The notes beneath the pieces were generated by a model. That model did not search any database. It saw only the letters and a program-made list of their open reading frames with translations, and was not told the origin of the DNA. The position numbers and the translations under genes are program-made. 64,000 bases of DNA from Candidatus Electrothrix rattekaaiensis. Its GTDB lineage: Bacteria > Desulfobacterota > Desulfobulbia > Desulfobulbales > Desulfobulbaceae. This document shows, piece by piece, positions 1 to 8,049 of this stretch (position 1 is the stretch's first letter; each line of letters opens with the position of its first letter). The stretch is taken from assembly GCA_032595675.1 (NCBI GenBank), contig JAVQMD010000001.1, forward strand, positions 1,024,640 through 1,088,639, in the 5' to 3' direction.

Positions 1-1477
1 CAAATGCGTTGTTTTTAGAGCTAAAGTGAATGTCAGAGTAGGTTATATACTTTTCGGCACTAATGTTGATTTGAGCAAAGAAATTTTTAAAGTCATCTGT
101 GGTTAACTGAAATTGATCAGGAACATTAAATAGCGTATAATGTAATTCCTCTGGGAGGTTATCTTTTTCTACTTGAAAAAAGGTATACTCTTCAGGGGCA
201 ATATTTTTATGATTCGTGTCTTCGTGTATCCAATCAGTATCCAATAAGTAAGTATTATGTAATCGTTCTGAGCTATTATTTAACAAATAAAAGGTGTCAG
301 TACCGTTATAAGCTAGAAGAACGCTTTTTTTATCTATGTCGTCACCACGATAGCTGTAGTTGTATCTGATATAGTTTGCCCGTTGAACTTCTGCATGAAT
401 GAGATCATACAGTTCTGTTTCAAGTTCCGCCCAAGATGCTGCAGAAGCCTCATCTAGCATTGCTCGGTATTTGTCAATGAAGGAAACAAAAGAAGGGCCT
501 ATAAAAAGGAGAATATCTTGGATAGCATCCTGCTGTAAGGTATAATTATTCAGCCCGTATGCTGAAAGGTGGTTTGACACAATCTCCTGATAAGCTATTT
601 CTTCTCCTATGTTATCAAAATAATTCGACTCTAGCTGAGGCTGATTCAAAAACGTATATATAGGGCTGTATGTATACAATGTATATGTTTCTATATCGTT
701 GTTCGGCTGGTAGTAATGACGTGTAAAATCGTTAATTGTTTCCGATTTGTAGCTCAAGGCGGCATACAGGCGAATCCGGTTTTTTGTTGCCTCCTCCTCA
801 AACATATCAATAGTGCTGAATAGAAAATTCATGTATGCACCAACACCAGCTGCACTGCTGCCTGTGAGTGTTGCGGTAAGATTCCATAGGCTTTCTATGA
901 ACTCTAAGCTATTTGAGTTAGACGACTCTATAAAAGCATTAGCTATTGCATCTATTGTGTTATATTTACCCCACCCATAGCTTACTAGATTTGACTGGGT
1001 ACCGGTTAAACTGTTTTCTATTTGATTTCCTATCCAATTAGCTGATTTTTCTTTTAGATAGTCAAGCAAAGAGGACGTGGTATTTTCCTCAAGGTGATCA
1101 ATGTAAATATCTCCCATATACAGTTTAATTCCCTCGCCGACGTTGTTGTATAGTTGAAGATATCCCTCAAGATAACCTCTATTAGTCATACTGATTAGAT
1201 TATGTGGAAGCCCTTGGCTGTTTATTTCTCGTATGATTGCATAATCTACGAGCAGGCTGTGTAGGTGACTATTCGGTGTGTGAACAAACGGGAGATTATT
1301 CTCTGTAATCCATGAAATATCCTCATCTCCCGCGATTATTTGTAAGTCTTCGCGCAGGCTCTCCGGTGAAAGATTATCCGGTGAGAAAACTTCCGATAAT
1401 GCATTAAAAGGAATACAGAAAAAAGAAATTATGATTAGAAGCCAGAGAGCTGTTTTTTGTGAGGGGTGAGCAATCAT
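1..1477 (-). CDS. Partial secreted protein of unknown function (C-terminus beyond window)
   Basis: An open minus-strand frame runs from an ATG at 1477 (GAGG about 7 bases upstream) to the left edge without a stop, giving about 492 residues. The N-terminus has a hydrophobic segment (residues about 9-26, ALWLLIIISFFCIPF) ending near NALSE, which fits a Sec signal peptide, so the product is probably exported. The rest is rich in Asn, Tyr, Ser and acidic residues and has no membrane segment or catalytic motif I recognise. The downstream part on the same strand is outside the window, so neither full length nor family can be judged. The frame and signal peptide are seen directly; secretion is inferred. 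Confidence 0.75.
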   Translation of the reverse strand, partial: MIAHPSQKTALWLLIIISFFCIPFNALSEVFSPDNLSPESLREDLQIIAGDEDISWITENNLPFVHTPNSHLHSLLVDYAIIREINSQGLPHNLISMTNRGYLEGYLQLYNNVGEGIKLYMGDIYIDHLEENTTSSLLDYLKEKSANWIGNQIENSLTGTQSNLVSYGWGKYNTIDAIANAFIESSNSNSLEFIESLWNLTATLTGSSAAGVGAYMNFLFSTIDMFEEEATKNRIRLYAALSYKSETINDFTRHYYQPNNDIETYTLYTYSPIYTFLNQPQLESNYFDNIGEEIAYQEIVSNHLSAYGLNNYTLQQDAIQDILLFIGPSFVSFIDKYRAMLDEASAASWAELETELYDLIHAEVQRANYIRYNYSYRGDDIDKKSVLLAYNGTDTFYLLNNSSERLHNTYLLDTDWIHEDTNHKNIAPEEYTFFQVEKDNLPEELHYTLFNVPDQFQLTTDDFKNFFAQINISAEKYITYSDIHFSSKNNAF

Positions 1478-1656
1478 TTTGGAATCCTCATCGTGATAAA
1501 GCGAGTTGTCGGGAAAAGGCTGAAAGTATTTGGGAGGAAATATAAAGCGAAATAAGGCAGGATGCAACTGTTATGCCGTAAATATCTTTCGCACTTTTTT
1601 GAGATAATCTGAATTGCAGATGATAAAGGCTCGCTTGCCTTCTTGAGTAAGGTAGA

Positions 1657-3261
1657 CTACACCCACCCAATAGCAACAACACTAACCGTAACCCCTTCTA
1701 CAACCTCAGTCGAGGACAACTGCTCCAGTACATCTTCTTCCTTCACCGGAATAAACAGGGCCACAGTCACTCTGTCAAGCCCGAGTTGGATCGCATACTC
1801 AGCAGCCTGCCGTTTATCGGCAACAAGCCGGGATTGTCTGGCAAAACTCTTCACCTCAATAATGCCACGTTGCTCTCCGCAACGAAGATGTATATCCACC
1901 CTGCCATTGCCTGTAGGAAATTCAGGACTGACCAGACAATACTCGTTTACAACCTCCTGAAGCCAGCTGAATAAATGGAAATGGCCTACAGCCTCAGTCA
2001 GGTGCAGATCAGTACGGCGGCGAGGCTGTTCTTTCCAGGGATTTACCCCCTGTTCTTTGAGGCGGTACAGGTAGTCTTTGTAGCGTTGCAGCAAAGCTGG
2101 CAGATCAAGATGCGGACCGGAAAAAACATCAGCCAAATCATCAAGCGGCGGCAGAGCGAGCAGTTGTTTTCGTTGATCCAGGAGTTCTGTGCTCAGGGCA
2201 TGATAAAGACAGGTCTGGATAAAGGGCGAAGAGTACGAGCAGATTTCGACCAGTTCCCCGCTGTCCTTACGTACGGTTTTTGAGGTGATGATACCGTGCA
2301 GGTAGAGATAATTACAGGTCGGATCATGAAAGGAGAAGGGGAGGTCGGATCGAGAAAAAAGACTGAGCAAAAAAGGTTGATATTCCGGAATCCTGGCCTT
2401 GGAGATCAGGTTCATGACCGTGTTGTTCGGCTCGGCAAAACGTGCTTTATGCCAGACCATCTCCCAAGTTTCTGAACCGATTGGTTGGTCTGATATAGGA
2501 TTGTATTTTTCCGTCAGCAGTTCGCCGAACCACGACACCAGACCGGGTTGTCCCTGCGTCACCTGATGGACCTGCTCCACTACCTGCGGATTAACCTCTT
2601 GTCCGCTTTCCTCCTGATACTGCCGGTACAGTTCCGCCGTCTCCACAAAGGTGAAATTGGGCACATGCAGGGATTTTTGAATATTAAAGGGCGATCCTCT
2701 CTGGCTTTCAATGCCGAGAACGGCCCGCACCCCGACCAGGGCCAATCCGTGGAGCCAGTTGCTGTCACGGGCAAGAAAGAGTTCCCGAAACTGGGCAACA
2801 ATTCTGTCCAGTAAAAGAGGCGGCAGGGTATCCACTTCGTCAATAAGTAGCAGGAGCGGTTGATTCCAGACACCTCCTGATTTTGAAAAAAGATTACCGA
2901 GTTCATTCCAGCTTGAAACCGCCGGGTTTCCGGGCAGAGTCTTCTTAAATAATTCCCCCAGTTCAGCCGGGAACTTGACAGTATCGGTTTCTTCATCACG
3001 GGCAACGCCGACACCTCGTAACCCTCCCAGAGAAAAATGAAACAGGGCAAACTGTTCTAGGTACTGGTCAGCTATCTTTTCCTTCATCTGGCGCATCATC
3101 CAGGTCTTGCCGGTTTGACGCGGCGCCCAGATGGTGAAGTAATGCCCGCCTTCATCAGGAATACCGACCAGCTGCTCAACACCCTGTGCAATCAGTTTTT
3201 CGCGTGGAACACAGAAATGATACCGGCTGTCCACAGGACCGTAAGAATGAAAGTGTCGCAT
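1657..3261 (-). CDS. AAA-like ATPase fused to a PD-(D/E)XK nuclease-like domain
   Basis: A 534-residue protein. The N-terminal P-loop domain has Walker A APRQTGKT (about residue 47) and Walker B LLLLIDEVD (about 137), matching the AAA-like (AAA_35) domain. The C-terminal 100 residues carry a PDDEXK-type core: an Asp in GRVDIHL followed by IIEVKSF, where E-V-K supplies the E-x-K pair. Such two-domain proteins occur in many copies in some anaerobic bacteria and their role is unknown; defence or mobile-element functions have been suggested. It stands alone, about 180 bp downstream of the secreted-protein start and divergent from serA. Domain calls rest on visible motifs; the substrate is not known. 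Confidence 0.8.
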   Translation of the reverse strand: MRHFHSYGPVDSRYHFCVPREKLIAQGVEQLVGIPDEGGHYFTIWAPRQTGKTWMMRQMKEKIADQYLEQFALFHFSLGGLRGVGVARDEETDTVKFPAELGELFKKTLPGNPAVSSWNELGNLFSKSGGVWNQPLLLLIDEVDTLPPLLLDRIVAQFRELFLARDSNWLHGLALVGVRAVLGIESQRGSPFNIQKSLHVPNFTFVETAELYRQYQEESGQEVNPQVVEQVHQVTQGQPGLVSWFGELLTEKYNPISDQPIGSETWEMVWHKARFAEPNNTVMNLISKARIPEYQPFLLSLFSRSDLPFSFHDPTCNYLYLHGIITSKTVRKDSGELVEICSYSSPFIQTCLYHALSTELLDQRKQLLALPPLDDLADVFSGPHLDLPALLQRYKDYLYRLKEQGVNPWKEQPRRRTDLHLTEAVGHFHLFSWLQEVVNEYCLVSPEFPTGNGRVDIHLRCGEQRGIIEVKSFARQSRLVADKRQAAEYAIQLGLDRVTVALFIPVKEEDVLEQLSSTEVVEGVTVSVVAIGWV

Positions 3262-3348
3262 ATTGTTAATCAGCTGCTTTCTCTTTCTTTTTATGCTGAG
3301 GCTGCTTAGCGTTTTCTATGCTGGACAAACACAGCTGTAATTTTAATA

Positions 3349-3377
3349 TTGTCGGTCTGTATGAATCTCGTTATAGT
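3349..3377 (+). promoter_or_regulatory. Candidate sigma-70 promoter for serA
   Basis: TTGTCG (3349-3354), a 17-bp spacer, then TATAGT (3372-3377), about 85 bp upstream of the serA start in an AT-rich intergenic region. The -35 box has two mismatches and the -10 box one. Pattern match only. Confidence 0.45.
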
Positions 3378-3461
3378 GCAAGCTTTGTACTTAAAAATCA
3401 ACATTTTTTGTTTTTAAATATATTAATTTGAACTAAGGAACGGAGTATTAAGGGGAAAAAT

Positions 3462-5060
3462 ATGAAAGTGCTTATCAGTGATAATCTGGCGCCCATCGGT
3501 GAAAAAATTCTGAAAGAGGCCGGGCTTGAAGTAGATGTTAACACTGGGCTGCCGCCGGAGGAACTCAAGGCGATTATACCGGATTACGATGGGTTGGTCA
3601 TCCGTAGTGCTACTAAGGTACGGAAAGATATCATTGAGGCCGCAACAAAATTAAAAGTGGTGGGCCGGGCAGGTATCGGGCTGGATAATGTGGATATCGC
3701 CGCTGCCAGCGAAAAGGGGATCGTGGTCATGAACGCCCCGGACGGCAATGCCACCACAGCGGCTGAGCATGCTATCTCCATGATGATGTCCCTTTCCAGA
3801 AATATTCCCCAGGCAACGGCTTCCATGAAGGCCGGGAAATGGGAAAAGAAGAGTTTTATGGGCCGTGAGGTCACCGGTAAGACCCTCGGTATCGTCGGGA
3901 TCGGGCGAATCGGTTCCATTGTGGCGAATCGGGCCCAGGGCCTGAAAATGAAAGTCATTGCCTATGACCCTTTTATGCCTGATGAATTGGTGAAAAAGCT
4001 CGGAGTAGAGCGGGTGGATTTGCTTGAACTGGCTGCGCGGGCTGATTATATCTCTGTCCATACCCCCCTGACCAAGGACACGCACCACATTCTTTCCACG
4101 GAATTCTTTGCCGCGATGAAAAAGGAGGCCATGTTTGTTGACTGCGCCCGAGGTGGTGTGCTGGATGAGGAAGCCCTGTACGCAGCTTTGAAAGAAAGGC
4201 GGATTGCTGGCGCAGCTCTGGACGTTTTTGAAAAAGAGCCCACCACCTTGGAGGCCACTCCTCTGCTGGGACTGGATAATTTTATCTGTACACCTCATCT
4301 GGGTGCTTCTACAGCTGAAGCCCAGGAAAATGTGGCTGTGGCTATTGCTGAACAGATGGCTGATTATCTGCTTAAAGGTTCTGTCCGTAATGCTGTCAAC
4401 GTGCCTTCGGTCAGCGATGAGGTTTTGGCCAAGATCGGCCCCTATATCACCCTTGGTGAAATGCTGGGTTGTCTCCATATGCAGATCTCTCAGGGCGGGG
4501 TTCAGGAGGTTAACCTGGAGTACAGCGGTGATCTTGCTGAGCAGGATACCAATCCTGTGACCGTGGCCTTTCTTAAAGGTCTGTTCACCCCCATCCTCCA
4601 GGATGCGGTGAACTTTGTTAATGCTCCTCTGATTGCTGAAGAGCGGGGCATCCGGGTGGTTGAATCCAAGAGTAGTCGGAGTGCTGATTTTACGAACTTG
4701 GTGCGGATGACGGTTAAGACCAGCGAAGGCGAAAACATGCTGGCCGGAACCGTGTTCGGCACCAAAGAGCCTCGTCTGGTCCGTTTTAACTCGTTCCGCC
4801 TTGAGGCTCTGCCAGCTGGTCCTATGCTGCTGGTGCATAATAAGGACGTACCTGGGGTCATTGGTGCCTTGGCAACCATCATTGGTGCTGGTGGTGTGAA
4901 TATTTCCAAAATGGTTGTTGGGCAGGAAGAAACCTACAGCCGTAATGTGATTCTGCTGAACACTAATCAGCCGGTAAGTAAGGAACTCCTTGCCAAGGTG
5001 AAAGAGCTGGAGCATATTGAAGATGCTATGGCTTTAGAACTGCCCGCGTACATTTCTTGA
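3462..5060 (+). CDS. serA: D-3-phosphoglycerate dehydrogenase
   Basis: A 532-residue enzyme catalysing the NAD-dependent first step of serine synthesis from 3-phosphoglycerate in the cytoplasm. The nucleotide-binding domain has the GxGxxG loop GIVGIGRIGSIVA (about 145-157). The substrate and catalytic signature includes RGGVLDEEAL, and the catalytic His lies in TPHLGAST. Beyond about residue 320 come the allosteric substrate-binding domain and a C-terminal ACT domain (DVPGVIGALATIIG onward). This is the long form of SerA, so serine feedback through the ACT domain is likely from family knowledge. The start is set by a purine-rich site (AAGGGGAAAAAT) next to ATG. Nothing looks disrupted. Confidence 0.97.
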   Translation: MKVLISDNLAPIGEKILKEAGLEVDVNTGLPPEELKAIIPDYDGLVIRSATKVRKDIIEAATKLKVVGRAGIGLDNVDIAAASEKGIVVMNAPDGNATTAAEHAISMMMSLSRNIPQATASMKAGKWEKKSFMGREVTGKTLGIVGIGRIGSIVANRAQGLKMKVIAYDPFMPDELVKKLGVERVDLLELAARADYISVHTPLTKDTHHILSTEFFAAMKKEAMFVDCARGGVLDEEALYAALKERRIAGAALDVFEKEPTTLEATPLLGLDNFICTPHLGASTAEAQENVAVAIAEQMADYLLKGSVRNAVNVPSVSDEVLAKIGPYITLGEMLGCLHMQISQGGVQEVNLEYSGDLAEQDTNPVTVAFLKGLFTPILQDAVNFVNAPLIAEERGIRVVESKSSRSADFTNLVRMTVKTSEGENMLAGTVFGTKEPRLVRFNSFRLEALPAGPMLLVHNKDVPGVIGALATIIGAGGVNISKMVVGQEETYSRNVILLNTNQPVSKELLAKVKELEHIEDAMALELPAYIS

Positions 5061-5133
5061 TCTTTCTTTGATCGAAAAAGAAAAAAAGGGGAACATGCCC
5101 CGGTTCTGATAAACCTTAACTCTGCATAACGTA

Positions 5134-5463
5134 ATGAGCGACCAAGAAAAAGATTGCGAATGTCCTGAAGGAATGGTGAAAAACAGGAACGGGGATTGTG
5201 TTATGCCTGCGGTCTCCTTTATCTCCCTGATTCTTTCCTTGAATACCACGGCCCTGTTTCATCTTGGCGAGCTGCCGCATCCGGAGACAGGGCAAAAGAG
5301 TTTTGAGCTTGAGCTTGCCCGACACAGTATTGATACTTTGGTTATGTTAGAAGAAAAAACCAGGGGCAATCTGACAAAGGACGAACAGGAGTTGATGGAC
5401 AGGGTTCTTTATGAACTGAAGATGCGGTTTATTAAGGCCAAGGACGGACGGAGTCAGGAATAA
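5134..5463 (+). CDS. DUF1844 family protein
   Basis: A 109-residue protein. An N-terminal Cys-containing stretch (CECPEGMVKNRNGDCVMP) precedes the DUF1844 core: SFISLILSLNTTALFHLGELP, then helical residues around LDTLVMLEEKTRGNLTKDE-like sequence. The family is common in Deltaproteobacteria-type genomes and has no established function. It lies 73 bp after serA in the same direction and is followed by a hairpin, so it may be co-transcribed with serA. The family assignment is from sequence resemblance; no role can be given. Confidence 0.8.
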   Translation: MSDQEKDCECPEGMVKNRNGDCVMPAVSFISLILSLNTTALFHLGELPHPETGQKSFELELARHSIDTLVMLEEKTRGNLTKDEQELMDRVLYELKMRFIKAKDGRSQE

Positions 5464-5468
5464 CGACA

Positions 5469-5498
5469 AAGGCTGCTACACTACAGTGCAGCAGCCTT
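5469..5498. terminator. Hairpin between convergent genes
   Basis: A perfect 9-bp stem AAGGCTGCT / AGCAGCCTT with a 12-base loop sits just after the DUF1844 stop and before the convergent nucleotidyltransferase end. The T-tract is weak on both sides, so it may be an imperfect bidirectional terminator. Confidence 0.55.
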
Positions 5499-5554
5499 GT
5501 TGGATGTTTAATAACAACCTGAATGCAGGAGCTTGTAAGGAACGAGCTTCAGTG

Positions 5555-6469
5555 TCAGGTCGCAGCAGGAACGATTATTTCGTCTGCCAGCTCCGCACCC
5601 GCAACGATTTCAGCACCTTCCCAGGCCACGCAACGGGCAAGTTGCGTTCCGTCACCGATCACAGCCCCAGGCCCGACAGCCCCCCAATCGTTAAACTGCA
5701 CATCTTTTCCTATAATTGCGCTCTCGTGGATTTGCCAGGATGGTGTCCGTGAGGAGAGCAGATGACGGTGGAGATCCAGATAATCATCCGGTGTTCCCAT
5801 ATCCTGCCAAAAGCTGCCGTCAATTCTTGAGAAGCCTATTTTTCCTTCCTTAGCCAATTCTCGGTACAGGTCAATAATATGAAAAAAACATTCTTGCGGA
5901 ATTGCCTCCAAGACATCTCTGTTTACAATATGAATACCGGTAAAAGCCAAGAGGGTTTGCTCTTCAACACCTTCTTTCTTGATTTTCCTGATAACTTCTT
6001 TGCTCGACAGAAAATCCTGAACCCGATCCTGTTGAACCGGAACGGAATTAAAACGAGGATAGTCGTGGAGTGCCATTGTGACCGCATCTTTGCTGGCAGC
6101 ATGTGCAGTTACGAGACGGGATAGATCAATATCATGGTAAATATCTCCGTTCATCACCAGCACAGGTCCATTTGGCCCATCTGGCCCATCTTGAAAATGC
6201 TCCAGAGCCTTACGCAGCCCGCCCCCGGTCCCCAGCACCTCTGCTTCATGTTGCAGGATGACTCCAGGTTTATCTGCAACAGCCGCCTTAATTTGTTGAG
6301 GGAGATAATGGCAATTGACCACGATTCGTTCACAACCCAGTGCAATGAGTTTATCCAGGAGGATATGGAGCAGGGGGATATTGCAGATTGGAAAGAGCGG
6401 TTTGGGACGAACAAGGGTATATGGACGTAAACGGGTGCCGAATCCGGCAGCGAGAAGCATTGCCTGCAT
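5555..6469 (-). CDS. Sugar-1-phosphate nucleotidyltransferase (MurU/GMP-type)
   Basis: Transfers a nucleotide to a sugar-1-phosphate, supplying an activated sugar for envelope or polysaccharide synthesis. The N-terminus has the family signature AAGFGTRLRPYTLVRPKP, and the metal-site region is MNGDIYHDID. After about residue 235 come short left-handed beta-helix-like repeats (SAIIGKDVQFNDWGAVGPGAVIG). The ATG at 6469 was chosen over a longer frame to 6562 because the conserved strand starts there (MQAMLLAAGFG) and AGGAAA precedes it. Length is about 304 residues. The exact sugar and nucleotide cannot be read from sequence: N-acetylmuramate-1-phosphate uridylyltransferase or mannose-1-phosphate guanylyltransferase-like are both possible. 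Confidence 0.85.
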   Translation of the reverse strand: MQAMLLAAGFGTRLRPYTLVRPKPLFPICNIPLLHILLDKLIALGCERIVVNCHYLPQQIKAAVADKPGVILQHEAEVLGTGGGLRKALEHFQDGPDGPNGPVLVMNGDIYHDIDLSRLVTAHAASKDAVTMALHDYPRFNSVPVQQDRVQDFLSSKEVIRKIKKEGVEEQTLLAFTGIHIVNRDVLEAIPQECFFHIIDLYRELAKEGKIGFSRIDGSFWQDMGTPDDYLDLHRHLLSSRTPSWQIHESAIIGKDVQFNDWGAVGPGAVIGDGTQLARCVAWEGAEIVAGAELADEIIVPAAT

Positions 6470-6906
6470 AGAGAGCTTATTTCCTTTTTGCGTAGTAGAA
6501 GCGTGCCAGTTATTGCCGGTAGGGATAGCTCGGATTATGAGCATCGGCTGATTGTTGAGCACACATATACATCATTTTTTATCCGAACGGTTGTTCCCTG
6601 AAACAGCTATCTGTAAATTATTTTTCGCCCGTTGATAGAAAAGGCAGACGGCTTAATGCAAGCTGTTTAATTTTTTTATTATTATACAGATTATTGAGCC
6701 GCCGCAATGATTTTTTTGACGGTGCCCAGTAGGCGGGTTTTTGGCTCCTTGTTAACTATTTAATTTTACAATAGTACAATGTTAATAATGGATCTCGCCG
6801 TCTTGCGGGAGATTGATAAGTTAGCTTCACTCGGTACTTTTATTTAGATCAGCATTTGTTTTGGCGAAGGTGTTGATCTCTCGGTGCAGTTATGTTATGA
6901 GATCGC
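6470..6906. other. AT-rich intergenic region, no gene seen
   Basis: About 440 bp between the divergent nucleotidyltransferase and cbiQ genes. It is AT-rich and holds short imperfect inverted repeats (for example ATCTCGC...GCGGGAGAT near 6791-6812). I see no credible ORF, tRNA or known riboswitch consensus. It must hold promoters for both flanking genes, but no single convincing pair stands out. Confidence 0.6.
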
Positions 6907-7662
6907 ATGACCTTTGAACAGTTCAATAACGGCACTTCATTTCTGCACCGGGCAGACCCCAAGGGGAAACTGATCAGCACCGGCGTACTCAGTCTGGTCA
7001 TCGGCTTGAGTCAAACCTGGGGTACGGCCCTGCTTGGCTTTCTGCTTGCACTCGTTCTTGTGCTCGCAGCACGTTTGTCATGGACAAAGCTTTTTCGTCG
7101 TCTGCTGATAGTTAACAGCTTTAACCTCCTGCTTTGCCTTATTCTGCCGCTGACCTACACAGGCGGCAAAACCATTTCCCTTATTGGGATCAACCTAAGC
7201 ATTACCGGCTTTTTTCTTGCCCTCCTGATCACGATCAAATCCAATGCGGTTATCCTGCTCTTTATCAGCCTTCTTGCCACCTCAACTGCTGCCCAGCTCG
7301 GTCACGGCCTTCAGCAACTGCATCTGTCACCTAAGCTCTGCCTGCTTCTTCTCTTTTCCTATCGTTATATCGCGCTTATTCAACAGGAACTGTTCCGTTT
7401 ACAACGGGCTGCCAGCTTGCGTTGCTTTCAGCCGAAAACCAACCTGCACACCTACAAGACCTACAGCTATATGCTGGGCATGATGCTGGTTCGAAGTTGG
7501 AACCGGGCGGCACGGGTACAGCAGGCTATGGAATTACGCGGGTTTTCCGGGCGATTTCACAGCCTGTACGATTCCGGCGGCATGCGGAAAAGCGACCTGC
7601 TGTTGTCAGCGGGTTTGCTCTTGGCCGGGACGGGATTGATGGTTATGGAAATTCTGTTCTGA
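6907..7662 (+). CDS. cbiQ: CbiQ/EcfT-type transmembrane component of an ECF transporter
   Basis: A 251-residue, very hydrophobic protein with about five or six membrane segments, matching the CbiQ/EcfT family that couples an energising ATPase to a substrate-binding protein for cobalt, nickel or vitamin uptake. The cytoplasmic coupling signatures are present: the Ala-Arg-Gly-type helices appear as RAASLRCF (about 162) and AMELRGFSG (about 204). Partner genes (cbiM/S component, cbiO ATPase) are absent on both sides: upstream is a 440-bp gap and downstream is nifJ. The ATPase may be encoded elsewhere. The transported substrate is not readable. Confidence 0.85.
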   Translation: MTFEQFNNGTSFLHRADPKGKLISTGVLSLVIGLSQTWGTALLGFLLALVLVLAARLSWTKLFRRLLIVNSFNLLLCLILPLTYTGGKTISLIGINLSITGFFLALLITIKSNAVILLFISLLATSTAAQLGHGLQQLHLSPKLCLLLLFSYRYIALIQQELFRLQRAASLRCFQPKTNLHTYKTYSYMLGMMLVRSWNRAARVQQAMELRGFSGRFHSLYDSGGMRKSDLLLSAGLLLAGTGLMVMEILF

Positions 7663-7741
7663 CAGGAGGGTGTTCCTGTCACAGTCTTGCCTTATACCAG
7701 CGTCACGAACAGATCCGACCTAAAGCGGCTCGCTTTAACTG

Positions 7742-7770
7742 TTGCATAATTGACGATTATGCTCTATAAT
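7742..7770 (+). promoter_or_regulatory. Strong candidate sigma-70 promoter upstream of nifJ
   Basis: TTGCAT (7742-7747), exactly 17 bp, then a perfect TATAAT (7765-7770). It points at nifJ and would leave a leader of about 270 nt. Confidence 0.6.
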
Positions 7771-8049
7771 GATAAAATTTTGTTCTTTTATGAAGGCATG
7801 CTATCCAGCCCTGTCTCTACGCAATAAAGTAAACCAAGCTGCCGGGAAAACTTTACTTTGTGTCACGGAAACCTGCACGGCGCAACCTGCCGACCTGTCA
7901 GGCACGGAGATTGGGTTGTTTTCAGAATACCTGTATAACACAAAAATATAAACAGCACCTGTTTGTAATTTTTACACTTTTAAGTTTTTTTTCTTTTTTT
8001 CGGCTGTACCGCCGGAATACGTCAACCTCACGATTAAGGGAGATTTTTT
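7771..8049 (+). other. Long untranslated leader of nifJ
   Basis: Between the TATAAT at 7765 and the nifJ start there are about 275 nt with no convincing gene. It contains the inverted repeat AAAGTAAA ... TTTACTTT (about 7826-7860) and GC-rich stem-forming stretches near 7875-7910, then a T-rich run, and AAGGGAG just before the ATG. It could be a structured leader, but it matches no riboswitch consensus that I can name. Confidence 0.4.

Noticed and set aside
3651..5015. Long minus-strand open frame opposite serA (454 codons)
   Set aside because: It is antisense to a clearly coding, intact serA, is rich in His/Arg/Gln as expected of a shadow frame, and has no recognisable motif.
7771..8049. 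Cobalamin riboswitch upstream of nifJ, suggested by the nearby cbiQ
   Set aside because: Some short GC-rich pieces resemble B12-box fragments, but the full conserved set is absent and the position would control nifJ, not cbiQ.
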